Below, in pieces: positions 1 through 13,031 of a stretch of DNA of 64,000 bases. A program made the translations under genes and the position numbers. The notes under the pieces are model-generated. The model saw nothing but the letters and a program-made list of their open reading frames with translations, did no database searches and was not told where the DNA came from. Numbering within the stretch: the first letter of the stretch is position 1; each line of letters opens with the position of its first letter. The stretch is from Pelobates cultripes (taxonomy: Eukaryota > Chordata > Amphibia > Anura > Pelobatidae): positions 97,992,167 to 98,056,166 of the forward strand of contig OW240921.1 in assembly GCA_933207985.1 (NCBI GenBank), read 5' to 3'.

Positions 1-52
1 ACATTTAACCTTGTTTCCTCCTGCAGCAGCTAAGTAGTTAGAATAGATAGAA

Positions 53-313
53 CTAACGTTTAGCAGAACTATCCTTCTTTTTCCAGATACCAGCATGGGG
101 TGTGGTGTTAAAGCAGATCCCCTGGGGCTGTGACTGATACCAAACTGAGATTTGGTCAAGATACACAATGCATTGTGAGTGAGAAGCGATGAGATGCACA
201 TCCCATCTTGGTCCTTTAATATAACTTGGATAATTGTTACAAATAGGAGCCCCAGCCCATAAAATCCTGAGCTTATTGCCCTGAGCTGTTATAAACACAT
301 CATTAACAGCCAA
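53..313 (-). other. Short open frame with protein-like composition
   Basis: An 86-codon frame with balanced composition, including two Cys and several Trp, in AT-rich surroundings. A CAG near its start could be a splice acceptor, but no convincing donor is seen. I recognise no family. It may be a chance frame, a remnant of a transposon or retroviral protein, or an exon of a gene extending off the window. Confidence 0.15.
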
Positions 314-3258
314 GTAAAATAATGGAAATTACCTGAACTGATTAAGGATAAAGGTATGCTTTTTATGCAGAGTTTAGATAATGATATTTAAGCACATTTT
401 ATAGAGTAACTTTGACAGTTAATATAAATATAAATCTATGAAGTCTATCTGAATCTATGTATGTATCAAGGGACTTGCTCTTCAAATCTTAAAATGAATA
501 TATCACAAAGGTTCAGCATTTATTGAATGGCATGTCCCCCTATTTTCCAATGGTAATTATGTATCTGAGTACTTTCCCAATTTGCTTAATATGCTTAGTC
601 TTAACACCTGGTTGCTGAAGCAATGGGGAAATATGACTTGTACCATCTCCATCCTTTATAGAGTCCATACTCTGCCATTTTCTGCTGGCTGCAAATGTCC
701 ATTGTTCTCCTATTTCACATCTTACCACCCTCGGGATTTGTGCTCATCCTGTGCCCATAAGTAATTTAAATTTCAAGGTTACAGAAATGTTAGAGAGATG
801 ACTTTGTGCCACTAATCCACAAATATTTAAACATAGATTTATGTGAAACATTGAGATATTGGTGCCATGCCACGTTGTGCCTTCGCTGTTGGTTAATCCG
901 TGCCAAAACCTGCACCATCACATATGGCTGTTCCTTAATCTGTATTTTGTTTAAATTTCTGTCTCTACTGCTGAGAAATGCTTGCACCACATGTGCCCCC
1001 AATCCCCTTTTTTTCCACATACGGTGTGTGGCTGGGTGTCTGGCATGCACCCAAATAGGTCCATGGCCCCTCAAATCCGACCATACTAAATGTTACATTA
1101 TAAGCAAAACGAACAATCTGGTTATTAAGGCAGTGTGGTGTTAGCCCTGTATACCCCCTCCCACCTCCCCCCCCCCACATATCAATCCGCAATAATAGAT
1201 ACATTCCCTAAGCTTATTCTGCATTAGTGGATTTGGAGATTTGAGAAGACCATTACACCTTTATTATTAATATGATAATTTGTTGGAATATGTCTTGAAG
1301 CTAAACAAGTAACGAATATTAATATCGGGCTGGAAGCTGAATTATCCCTGAAACCAATGAGCAGCTGCCTTACCATGCTGATATGGCCTTATCGAGCTAT
1401 TCTAGGAAGATGGAATATTAAACCTTGCTGCTGTCATCTTATCATCAAAGAAGTAGCTTACACCTGTCACCATTGAATGCTGGAGGGTAACAAGTCTACC
1501 GAGCACATAACAGCCCCTTTGGAATAAAATCATCTAAATAACAACAGCTGTGTGCATGCGCCATTACATGTATACTCCTATCATTCACATCCAGCCAAAG
1601 GCTGGCTGAGAACACAGGAATTATGGTCAAATTATTAAAAAAATAATAATTAAAGAGATACTAAGGTGAAAAAACAGCATTTTATATTTTTGGAGTATTT
1701 ATGAATCCTTAATCCTGAGTCTGGAGTTTGTTTTGTCTATCAATGACATTATTTTCCTCTTATTACATAGTTCATCTTTTTGTTTGTATTTATTTTGTCT
1801 TTATTTTGTTTTTACTTCATTTATTTTTATTCTGTATATAGACAATACAAAGTAGCCGCTGAAAGGGACAATCAGTAATAAATTCAAAACAGTAAATGGG
1901 GAACACTCGTAGTATGTAACCATAGGTAGGCTGAAGGTCTCCTGCCAAAACAACAAAATATACACCTCCCAACATAATGTTATGAGATTTCTATAGACTT
2001 TGAAAACTTGGTGGATGTTCGCTGCACTTGTCCACATCTCTAATACCCATTTCTAAGAAAGTGCCTCGTCTGCTCACGTAAGTTGTCAGTGGTTTGGGTG
2101 CATAGTGTGTACAGCACAATTTCACAAAACTGGTATATTTGTCTGTCAATAAAATGGTTGCAGCCAAACTATATCTAATATCAGCTTATTCAGCACTTCC
2201 ACTCATCTGATCTAATGAAAAAAGGCTAAATAACACATGCTTTAATCACTTGCAGGACAGAGGTTTACGGGGTTTAGTTACCCTAAGTAGCCAGAAACCA
2301 CATTGAGAGGCTTCTTATTGGCAGATCATCTTCCAGGTCTTGCAGGAATTCACTGCTGCTACATGCTGTGGATTTATATTATGTTACAAAAATTACCGAA
2401 TGTTGCACAATGGTTGGATAAATAGTCTCTAGCACGTCTTTTAGAACAGACATTTTTTAGAAGGCTCTTGTAAGTGAGATCTCCAAAAAAGTATTATAGA
2501 GTTTCAGTCCATAACGCAGAAAGCTATTTGGATCAACTGTAGGGACCAAGGTAAGTACAGACCATTCATGCTGGACATGACCGAAACCCACTTCCCCCCC
2601 ACCGCCCACCGATTTAACTCCACTCTCATGCAGAATCTCAGGCACTAGTGACAAACATTTTCTTTCAAGAGAGATCAATATATGAGTGAAACCCACATTA
2701 AAATGGCTCTCCTGAAATCAGTCTCTGATTGGGGTTTGGTTCTGTTGGGTTTTTGCATAAGTTTAATAATTATCTTTATAATACATTAGAAAATGTGGCA
2801 CATATACATACATCATACACTGATGGCTGATCGTTATGTATCACATGCTTTTTGGTCCAGAGTGATTTAATTATCCTCAAAAAGCATCCTACATCCATCC
2901 TTCATTATATATGTAAATGATAGATTTAAATTACTAACAAGCAAATGTTTCAAGGCTCACCATTTAACTCCATCACAGTCCCACATGACTGAAAGTGCTG
3001 AATATGGATGCCCTGCAAATACTCTGGGTTTAACTAAGAGCAGTTAACAATTAACCTCTGGAATCTTTGGAGACTTTGGGAATATCTTCTGCATCACATT
3101 ATAAAGAAATGACTGACATCTCAACAGTTTATCCGCCATATTTTGTTTTACTGTGCCTGAATGTAAAGTAAAATATCCTTCCAAAAAATGTAACATAAAA
3201 TAATTTTATATATACGATAATCCAGTATTGTTAAGAAATCCAATATTTACCTCCCCCC
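314..3258. other. No gene recognised
   Basis: AT-rich unique-looking DNA. Frames on both strands (about 790-1204) are short and conflicting. A poly-C run lies at about 1168-1176. Nothing else is supported. Confidence 0.6.
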
Positions 3259-3545
3259 AAAAATAAATAAATCATAAAGTGGAGCTGTCACATCTTTCAT
3301 TTTGCCACAGCTGATGCTCTCAGCCAATGAGATCAGGAGAGTTAACGGAAGTTCATGCTGAGGAATTTCTGGCTATTTGGCATCAGTAGTTAAGGTGCGG
3401 AGCTGCACCTGGCAGATCTAAGGTAAGAAGTCACTGTTCAAAATAGTTTGACTACTTTTAATAAGCATAACCAGAATAATCCCAGCACCATAACCACAAC
3501 AAAGATATGTAGTTGTTATGGTGTGTGGACTGCTCCTTTTACCTA
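3259..3545. mobile_element. Diverged MITE fragment
   Basis: Contains CAGCTGATGCTCTCAGCCAA, shared in diverged form with about 38510-38540, and the right-end block CACCATAACCACAACAAAG plus its complement GTTGTTATGGTG. The boundaries are tentative. Confidence 0.45.
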
Positions 3546-4263
3546 CACTGTGGTATGCAAGCAGGCGTTATAATGATAAACCGCTTCAGAAGAAAAGCCC
3601 AAGCATGCATGTGTTTCTTTGACATTTCACAACCGATACTTGGGTGCACACGAGTATGCCCGGAGCAGTATGGGGCAGTTACAGTTACAATTATTAATGT
3701 AGCGCCAAAAATTTTTATAGGTAAGACAAATATTAAATTCTAACAAAACATGATTGACATATGGGTAAAATAGGTGAAGAAGGGCCCTCGCCAAACAAGC
3801 TTACAATCTAAAGCAATGACATTGTCCTGACCTCGGACGTACTGTGGAGGTAAGTGTGTTTTTTTCTTGTCTCCATAGCACTATTAAACCTAGCAAGTAC
3901 TTCAACAGTGATTGGCTAGTAAAAGACCATTATGATGAGGCACCTCAGGGTAAACTCACAGAACATTTCTATAAACCAAATGAAAACATGGAGCATTAAT
4001 TAATACTTTTTAAAACATGTTTTACAAGACCTGTGAGCACTGCGAACAATAACTCGAAGTGTGAGAGATTGTGCAGTACAGAAAATGGATGGTTAGACAC
4101 ATCGCAAACTGAGCTGAGAGCAAGACCAAGCAAGTTGGCAAAGTAAATGGATGTGGATTGCACTCTGTCTAAGAGGTTGTGTGTGTAAGTGAGCACTTCA
4201 ATGCACATGAGTGGGTGACTTACTGGCATATCGTCGATGCTCAGGAACCTTTTGGCAGTCATA

Positions 4264-4400
4264 TAATAACTAATAATAATAATAATAACTAGTATTTATA
4301 TAGCGTCTTTCTTCCAGTGGGACTCAAAGCACTTTTCAGCGCACACTCTCGGAATTAACCAAATCGGCAGCTGAATAATAGATGTTATTACCATGCCGGA
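4264..4400 (-). repeat. SINE/LINE 3' tail, antisense
   Basis: An AAT-rich run is followed by TATTTATATAGCGTC, the complement of the 'ggcgctatataaat' tail seen at 42455-42472. Only the 3' portion is recognisable. Confidence 0.5.
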
Positions 4401-5031
4401 GTTTTGTAATGTAAGGAGCTATGGTATCCAATTGTTCATATAATATCCACTGGACAACTGCAGAACAAGAGGAAAAACTTGCACCCTTAGGAATTTTACC
4501 CATGGCCTAGATACATCTTTATAAGCAAAGCATCTAAGCTGATACATTGGTTGTGTACTTCAAGCATACATGTATTCACTAAGAATTAGATCCTGATGTA
4601 TGATTCTCACTTACCTTTCATATGACTGATCCTGCTGTCCTGGGATGTTTTTTTTTTTTAATGTCATACATCTCTTCGGTATGAGAAAAAAGGAATAAAA
4701 TGGGCAAGAGCAACACAGAATGTGTCCATCGTGCATGGCAATTTCCACAGAACTGTAAGTGTACCAGAGATCTGTGAATACTCTGAGCAGACTCTGAGCC
4801 AGAGAGTTGGCAGACTGATTGCAAGATAGATACCAGCCACAAAGCACATGAGTGCCAGGACGTGTCCCTTTTAAATTTCTAATTTTTTAAAAACTATTTT
4901 ACATAAATGGAATGTTATGATGGACATACTTCTTTGATTTATCTTTGTATCCCCCCCTGACATTTATGCAGATGTTCTAATTTAGAGTAGTGGAGTTCAT
5001 ATCGGTCCTCAACTCACTGACAGGTTAAGAA

Positions 5032-5723
5032 TTAAAGAGGCACTTCACGCCAAACTTACCTTTCTTTTCCTGTTCTTCTTTTTTCTATTTGATCTGGTTT
5101 TCTTTAAAATGTAAGATAAAGTAGGGACTACTTTGTCTTATGTATTTTTCCTACGCTTGGCCTCCTTTGACCAAAGGAGGAGCTTAAGTCAGCTCCATTT
5201 TCTGTGGGGAAAGAAATTTTTCACAAATACTTACCCTCCTCCGTATTCTCGCGTTGCTTCATTCGCCATTCGAACGTCCTGTCATTTCGACAGGGCGCTG
5301 GCGAATTCACAAATTTCGTCCCAACAGAATGTGTGCAGCTTGTCTATTCGTGTTATGACGGAATTCGGTACAGTTTGTTCATTTGTCATTTCTTTTCATT
5401 CATCTTTCTTCTGAATGAATAGCCAAAATTCCCGTCCCAATTTCAGACAATAGTGAATGCCCAAGTGTTTAACTGGGCATGAGCGAGAATTTCATAGAGC
5501 TATCTAATGTGGGCAGATGACGTGTCCCGCAGGGCCTTTATATACACACACAAAGATGGCGGCGCCCAGGACCTAGGTCTGGGCATAAAATATATATATA
5601 TTTTTAAATGTAAAATAGGAGGCCATAGGGCATTTGTCGGTGAGTAGGGAGACAATAAAATGTAGTGGAGAAGGGAGAGGGGTTAAAAAAAAAACAGATG
5701 CAGCCATGACAGTGCCGTTTTAA
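5032..5723. mobile_element. Probable T2-type MITE, diverged
   Basis: TTAA-AGAGGCACT at the left and AGTGCCGT-TTTAA at the right. The interior, near 5230-5400, has a stretch of TTCG/CGAA-rich sequence. End matching is partial, so the boundaries are tentative. Confidence 0.5.
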
Positions 5724-6311
5724 GAATCCCCCTGCCTGTGCCAAGGTTTCTCAGGAAAAATTAATTATTCTGATTAAATTACCTATGTTACAGCAGAGTC
5801 TCTGATAAAATATATGCCTGTGTATGACATTAGAAAAACAGTGATTGATCGCATGCTGATACAGATAGACAACACATAGACATTTATTTTCCTTCATTTT
5901 GTTAATTTTTGGGTAGTGATTTGCAAATCGTTTATGTAATTATAATATGGGCACTAAAAAGATAAAATTATAATATTAAGTAACATATTTATGGGTTAAA
6001 TAATTGGAGCTTTTCATTGTGTTAAATGTCAATGTGTTTATATTAGTTTGAAGATATTTGTGTATTTGTCTGTGTGTTAATACAATGCATTACAAACTGC
6101 ATACTTTTTAACATAACATCATGGAAACTCCAGTGTCACTTTACTTGGCGGAATTTGTACGAACGTCATTCGTCTGTACTTGTGCACAATCCCACAGAAA
6201 TTGTCTGCTTTGTTTGATTAGGTGAAGTGCTTCGAGACATGCAGAAACCTGTTCAATTTCCTTACTTTTGGCTGAAGACAAAAAGCAGTATTTTGGCAAG
6301 TAACAATGTTG

Positions 6312-7051
6312 TTAAAGAGACACTAAACTCGTAACTGTTGCTCTGTAGTTACATGCCCATTTTACGCTAACTGCCTCGTTATTGCTGATAAGGCTGGATG
6401 TGCACACCGACAGTATATTGACACACGCCCAAGCAGCTCGGCAGCTGCGAACAGAGAATAGAGAAGTAAGTTGTTGGTGGTTCTTCATTTTTAGGGCTAG
6501 ATTTTATTATATTAGGTGAGCGTGTCTTTTGGAACTAAATAGAAATCTTACCATAGCTTTCAATGGGAGAACTGCTTCTCTGTTAACAGGATTGCAGGGT
6601 TAATCCATGCACAATGCGGTTTGAAGTGGTGATGGTGTTTAAAGTCAGTATTGAAACACTGCACCCACAGACACATAGCACTTTGCTGCAAGAGGTCTAA
6701 ATCCATTTCTCAGTCACCAGCAGCCGAGAGCAAAAATTGTTAAAAAGCAAAGCCACAGAAACCGCAAGCCGCAGAAGTCAATATTCATTGGATGAGAGCG
6801 TCAACTGACCGCTGCCAGCCAACGACTAATATTCAGTGCAATAAAAGTTGCACGGAATTTACATTAGGTAGTCTAGAACTTTAGTTCCAAGCGACTGATG
6901 ACACCCGTGTGATGCTGCCGGTGGTGAAGTTAATGACGCTGCCGGAGGTGGGGTTAATCTCCGTATGTGCAGTGTTTCATAACACTGTACGTACAGACTC
7001 CAGGCACCATGACCACGTCAATTCACCGAAGTGCTTGGAGTAACCCTTTAA
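6312..7051. mobile_element. Probable T2-type MITE or compound of two
   Basis: TTAA-AGAGACACTAAAC left; GGAGTAACCCT-TTAA right. The last 100 bases (core ACTGTACGTACAGAC, then ACCATGACCACGTCAA) recur in diverged form at about 18925-19010. Confidence 0.5.
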
Positions 7052-8500
7052 GTTTCCCTCTTATTACAATCAGAACAAGTGACTCACTTAAGGTCTCCTC
7101 TGTCTGTTGCTTGTAAAACCAAAGCTTTCACTATAGTGACTGTCAGCGACCAGCACAGTCGACATGCTCCCCCTCCCCCACTCTGGCCACCCACCCATTA
7201 GGTAAAACATTAATATTAGTTAATAGTACAGTCTAGGGTTGGATCCTTTTCAGATTTCTGATGGCAATGATTTTTTGTCGATTTCCTGTGCTAATAATAT
7301 GTATGTATAAATTGCTATTTTTGCCTGTATGTGTACCCTTGTCTGTATACTTCAATAAAAATTAAAAATTAAATACTAACAGATCCTTAATGTATTTGTT
7401 ACATGTTGCTTAAATTATGCAAACAAGTAGTAAGAAATTTATAAAAAAAATAATAAAAAGCTTTGTGTGTTTTAAAAGGATCATAGAGCCTACCTAACTG
7501 TAATCTTTTATAAGCATATACTATTGAAACTAAAGGATCTATTAGATCCTTCTATGTTAACCTTTTAACAGGCTACCACAAAGATTTTATGACTCACTGA
7601 GTGACTTCATCATTACGTCATGGTGGACATGGAAGGAGTATTTGAGATCTTCATTATTGGGTGGGATTTACTTGGGGGACTGGGCTTGGGGGGAGGGAGG
7701 TTTCCCAGGCCCCTATGCTATGGAATGAAGGAGAGGGGTTTTTGGAGTTGTACGCTATGAAGAGGACTGAAAGTAAATCTTGTACATAGATCCTGAGGAT
7801 ATTTTTGACTGTTGAAATTTCATTGAAATTCCAACAAAATGTATATTTTTTTTTATTTTTTTTTTAACAAAGATAGTGTTGTTTAATACTATTTCAATGT
7901 GTAATTACATTTATTATGGTCAGTAAATTCCATTCCAGGTCATTTAACATTCCATGTGACCTAAAAAAAGAACTAAATGGTGTAGTTCACTAGAAACATG
8001 ACAATGAGAGTTACTTTAATATGGTTAGATCACCAATCATACGTTTTCATGGGTGTACAGTGTAAAAACATGAAAGCTATAAAAAATATACCTAAAAATA
8101 AATACTGGTAAAAAAATGACATTATTTAATAATGAATGCTAGGTAGTTTACAAAATACATAAATAAAATAAAATATTCACATTGTGCTGGAATAGATCCC
8201 ACAATGTTCTTCTCTGACAAGTCTGCTGGCATTGTTTTTATATACTATGACACCATATTACAGAACGTGTTAGAAAATCCTTAAACCACCCTTTATAGAG
8301 TTTCCATATCTCTTTTTTTAGGCGGACAGTTACAATTCTCTCTATTAGTATTTTCATATAAGATTAAGCAGCTATATAAAATATAAACAATGGTAACACA
8401 TTAGAATCTTAGTTACAGAGATCAGAGCATAATGTTAAAAATAAACTCTTAGTTCTCTTGGAATTACACCGTTTCTCGTTTTCTTTTAAATCAGTCTTCC

Positions 8501-8697
8501 TCAATAGATAAATCATATTCATTTAAAACAGGCTTCCCCAAACTCCGGCTCTCCAGATGTTGCCGAACTACAACTCCCATGATTCTAGGAATGAAAAAGA
8601 TAGGCTGAGAATCATGGGAGTTGTAGTTCAGCAACATCTGGAGGGCCCGAGTTTGGGGAAACCTGTTTTAAATGAATATGAAAGATTTATCTATTGA
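8501..8697. repeat. Long foldback containing a hAT-like MITE
   Basis: The central element 8529-8665 has ends CAGGCTTCCCCAAACTC and GAGTTTGGGGAAACCTG, with interior AACTACAACTCCCATGATTC and its complement. The flanks 8501-8528 and 8666-8697 are also reverse complements of each other, apart from a small indel, so the whole 197 bp folds back. Confidence 0.8.
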
Positions 8698-11026
8698 CAT
8701 CACAATCCAGTTCAGTCCTGGCACTCTCAAGGTACACATTGCACGGGTGAAGACAAAACATACGTAATTTTTCCCCCTCTAATCTCTATGCTGTTTCTAT
8801 GCTGACTGCCAGGTGTAAAACAGAGAGCTTCTAACAGCGAGTTAAAAGGAGCCAAAATGGCAGCACTCTAGAATAGAGGTTAATATAGCCATGTGAATTA
8901 CTACACTTAAATACATTTCTAGACCTTGCAAACAAATGTTTCTTTAAAACAGGAGATAAGTCAACATAATATTAAAATTTTAGAAGATAATTTCAAAAAA
9001 CATTTTTTTATTTTTTAGTACATCATACATTGATATTATAGAATGTAAACATTTGTTAAATTTCTGTGTATTTCTTTTTAGTTTATCACACATAGATTGT
9101 GCTAAGCAGTTAAACTATATTTTTATTTCTTTATTTCAAATATGTGACATCTGGAAAAGGACATTAGAAACATTCAAATAGCAGCCGTGTTTCAGAACAA
9201 TTTGATCTTCTTCTAAGAATGATTGATCGTCGCTTCTGTCTGATAGATTTCCCATAAAATTAGGAACAATTGCTTTTCTGAAACTGTTTAAACATCATTT
9301 GCCTTATGTAATTTACCAAAGTAATATTTTTGCATGTCATTTCAAATGACACATCTGATAATGGTATCTTGTAAAAAGGAAAAAAATAAATTATATTTAA
9401 CATGGGTATTCATTATCAGGCTCAGACAGTGAAGCAAACTGTGCATGGACGATTGTAGCATACACGTATATTGAATTTAATTCCCTTTGTAATCAGACAA
9501 ACATATGAGAGCAAGGCTTGCTTGCCTATATGCCAATCACCTGTAAAAGGACTCATCGGACATCACATTAGATTGTACACCTGTTCTTCAATTTTAAAAT
9601 TCTTCACTGAGCCATTCTTCAATTGTTATGTAATATTTAAAACCATAAATTCAAAAAAGGATTTCAATTGGAGTCTTGTTAGATAGACGTCTGTGTGTAA
9701 TTGTCCAGAGACTGATGAATATGATGGGTTTGTTTCACTGAAATAACACTGGAACCGAATTTTGGGTCCAGACCGAGGGACTGTAGAATTGCGTGTTAAA
9801 AGCAGAAACCTTCCTTTAAAACATTAATTTATACCATAAGACAATATTCTGGAAAAATCACAAGGAAATTAATAGATTAAACCTCTCTCTGTGTTGAGGA
9901 TGTCATGGACCTGTTGCATCTCCTTAAAGTGTCCAGGCCTGTACATGGTTCAGTATATAATACCTGTAGAGTAACATCGTAATTAGAGCATTTTCTTGTA
10001 TTGAATTGGAAATTGCATTACTGCTGGTAATCTCCCCTTTAATGAATGGGAAATATTGACTTGCGGCGTGTGGAATGGGCCTCGTAATTTAATTAAGACA
10101 TGTAATGCTGAATTTATTTAGTTCAGGGATATCTGTAGAAAAGACATGAATCCAAAAGTGACATCTACTCACTCAATGTCATTTCAACCATCAAAAAATA
10201 GACACAATGAAAGAGTAAATGTAATACGATTTTACCCTTTTAATTAATCAAGTGTACCCTCCTTCTCCAATGTTCTCTGGACATAAACTATCAAATGACA
10301 GATACATACTCTGTCACAGACATAATATCTCTAGACGAACCATTGTGAAAGTTTCTTGGGACCACTAATGGTCAATATACCACAGTTTGAAGGATAGTGA
10401 CAGGGCACAAGGTTTATATGTAAATGTTTAGAGTTTACATTGAAAAGCATTAAGATATTTGTATTATCTTAGAGTTTTCCAACTAACAGTGATTTTTACA
10501 CAGTATTGTGAAACCTGTCACCCTTCAATTTGAACACTTATACCCACCTGAGAATGATAGGTGTTTTTTTTTATAATCAACAGCTTAATTACAATGTGTA
10601 GCCCATCCTTAGCTAAGGACTATCTTACTATTAAGACATGCTAATAACCATTTATCTAACATTATCTTTGTTTCCCAGTGGTAGGTGGATGAAAGCGTCT
10701 AACATCTGGAGAAAGTCATCAACAACAGCCAGTGACTTCCTATTATCTGCTGGAGACGAGCAATAAATAATTTTGTCTACTGGACATTCCATTGAGTCAT
10801 CTCTCTGCTTTCACACCTGATAATTTGTAGCGCACGGTGTGCAGGTGTGCTGGTCACTGGATCATGACAGCCTTTGAAATGGGAGTCTAAGCGTAAAAAA
10901 AAAAAAAGAATCCAGACGCTACATTTCTGAACAACTTGTGAAAACAAGACACAGGAGGGTTGATCTTTACTTTTTTTTTCTTTTCTACATCTGATATTCC
11001 CATTGCCAAAATTTCATGTTAAACAG
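8698..11026. other. No gene recognised; possible upstream region of the 11.1-kb exon
   Basis: AT-rich with T and A runs. The less AT-rich stretch 10660-10870 just before the candidate exon could hold an upstream UTR exon or promoter, but no TATA or CpG cluster is evident. Confidence 0.5.
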
Positions 11027-11123
11027 AAACACTGTGATCTCTGGAATTGTACTTTTTGGAATCTGAATTTTTGTCAGATCTGTTGGATTACTGGAAGAAA
11101 TATACTTTGTTGGTGTAGCCACC

Positions 11124-11232
11124 ATGGCGTTATCATCTCCTGAAGTAAACTCCAAGAAGAAGCATCCCAAGGAGTCACTGAACGGAGATGATCAGGACCA
11201 TCAATTTCTTTTCGAAAACATTGTCCACGTGG
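11124..11232 (+). CDS. Candidate first coding exon of a host gene
   Basis: Seen: GCCACCATGG, a full Kozak match, opens a 36-codon reading frame that ends at a strong splice donor (GTGG|GTGAGTAAG, cut after 11232; intron phase 1). The predicted peptide is charged, with no signal peptide or membrane segment; it has a KKKHPK basic patch and ends FLFENIVHV. Upstream is a long pyrimidine tract (about 10968-10988) followed by a possible acceptor AG at 11025-11026, so the exon may span 11027-11232 with 5' UTR. I do not recognise the family. If real, the gene runs to the right and the DNA downstream is its first coding intron. A chance match of Kozak plus donor is not excluded. Confidence 0.42.
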
Positions 11233-12013
11233 GTGAGTAAGCTTGTTTTATTCATTGTTGATAAAATAAATGTTACATGTGTGAATAGCTTGAAGTCAAA
11301 AACTTGGAAAATATACTTCACGCACAATCTCTAAATCTTATTGATATCATACCGATAGAGTAACACTGTGATTTATTAAATTGTGTTGAAAATAAGTTGC
11401 AAAATTTAGGCAAAAATAACTGATTTGGGAAAATTCTCCAACGCAGCTATAACCAGCTTGGTTATTTTAGTTAAAATTTGGCTTGTTTTCATTCGCTACA
11501 AATTAGTGATAAAGAAAGACTGAAAAACTGTGTTGATTTTTTTGTGTTCTTCTTGTCTTTTACTTGTTTCTTTATTTGAAACCAGCTTTTGATGGTACAT
11601 CTCTGTATGACAAGAAAGCACACCTCAAGTCACAGTGGTATATCTGCTAAACAGTGAGATTTTAGTGCCATGAAAAGAGAATTTGCTCAATTAAAATCAA
11701 ACTGATTCTCTTACTTTATTAATATTCTCAAATATCCCCCACTTCTTTTACCTACTTTTTAAATATGCAGATTTCAATTCTCTTCAACTCATTGTTAAGC
11801 AAAAAAAAAAAAAAAAAATCTGGAATATTTGGCATATCTGGTACAGGATGTAAATGTTGCTTGTTCACACTAGTGATCTAAATGGTAGGGAACCTTTGGT
11901 ATTCGAGATGTTGTGGACTACATCTGTTATAATGCTCTGACAACCATAAGCTACTTTTTGGTTGGCAACCGGCTACTAAGGGACATTGAAGCGTGAGTGC
12001 AGGAGCAATTTCG

Positions 12014-12016
<3 letters not shown>

Positions 12017-12066
<50 letters not shown>
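12017..12066. repeat. (TA)n microsatellite
   Basis: About 24 TA units. It is directly followed by a T-rich, LINE-like antisense start (AATATTTTTATTAGAAGTGA). Confidence 0.9.
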
Positions 12067-12071
<5 letters not shown>

Positions 12072-12698
12072 TTTATTAGAAGTGAGAGGAAAGTACAGAG
12101 AACAACAAGGCAGACATAAACACAGGGTAAAAAAATGGAGGTAGCTTAATAAATATTATATCTCTATATTATCTTAACATCAAACATAACTTTTGTACAA
12201 AATATATACACAAAGCTTTTTTCAACTAAAACCATTGATCTTGAACTCATTATTCACATTTTTATTTTAATTAGTTTAAAGGCACAACAAGAAGTGCAGC
12301 AATTAGTGAGTTGAAAGGTGAAGAAACAAAATAATTAAAGTGATAAGAGGAGAGGAGATTGAAATAATTAAATGAAAAGGGAAGAAAATAAATAGTTGAT
12401 TCGAAGGAAAATGTAAGAAACTTCAGTAGATATCAGTGAAAGTGTGAACAAGGAAAAAAGGTGGAAACGTTTGGGATGGGAAAAGGAAGGGAAAACCATT
12501 TGCTGCCATGTTACAGATTTCGTGTTCTCTTCACTATAAATACTAAAATTATATAAAATCAAATAAAAACCCACTCCTAATGCTGGTGATAAACTAGGTG
12601 CACATACGACAATATTAATTTTTAGTGCCTCCTTGAGCCACACAAGAATTTCGGGATTATACCGTTTGCTCCATGAAAACATCCACGTTTATAACCTC

Positions 12699-12905
12699 TT
12701 AATGGGACATCTCAGAACCCTAAAACATTTTAGCTCCCTGAAAAGTTTTATATCTGAAGAGTTTTCAATAGAAATTGCAATGTTTATAAATTAACTTTGT
12801 CACGCCCCCCTAGCTGTCAATCAGATAATCTGTCTTGTTACTTCCTGGTAGTTTAGCTCATTGGTAACTGAGTAACTGAAATAGTTGTAAATTAGTGTTC
12901 GCAAA
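12699..12905. mobile_element. T2-type MITE, truncated
   Basis: TTAA-TGGGACATCTCAGAACCC at the left. The interior (AAACATTTTAGCTCCCTGAAA, then a TTTATAAATTA...TTGTCACGCCCC segment) is diverged but collinear with 37979-38240. The right end is not found; a TA microsatellite follows. Confidence 0.5.
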
Positions 12906-12959
12906 TGCACATAAGTACATAGTATCCAGTATATCAAATATAGGAACCACAATTAAGGC

Positions 12960-12960
<1 letters not shown>

Positions 12961-13015
<55 letters not shown>

Positions 13016-13031
13016 GTATATATATATATAA
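12961..13031. repeat. (TA)n microsatellite
   Basis: About 70 bp of nearly pure TA with two interruptions. Confidence 0.9.
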
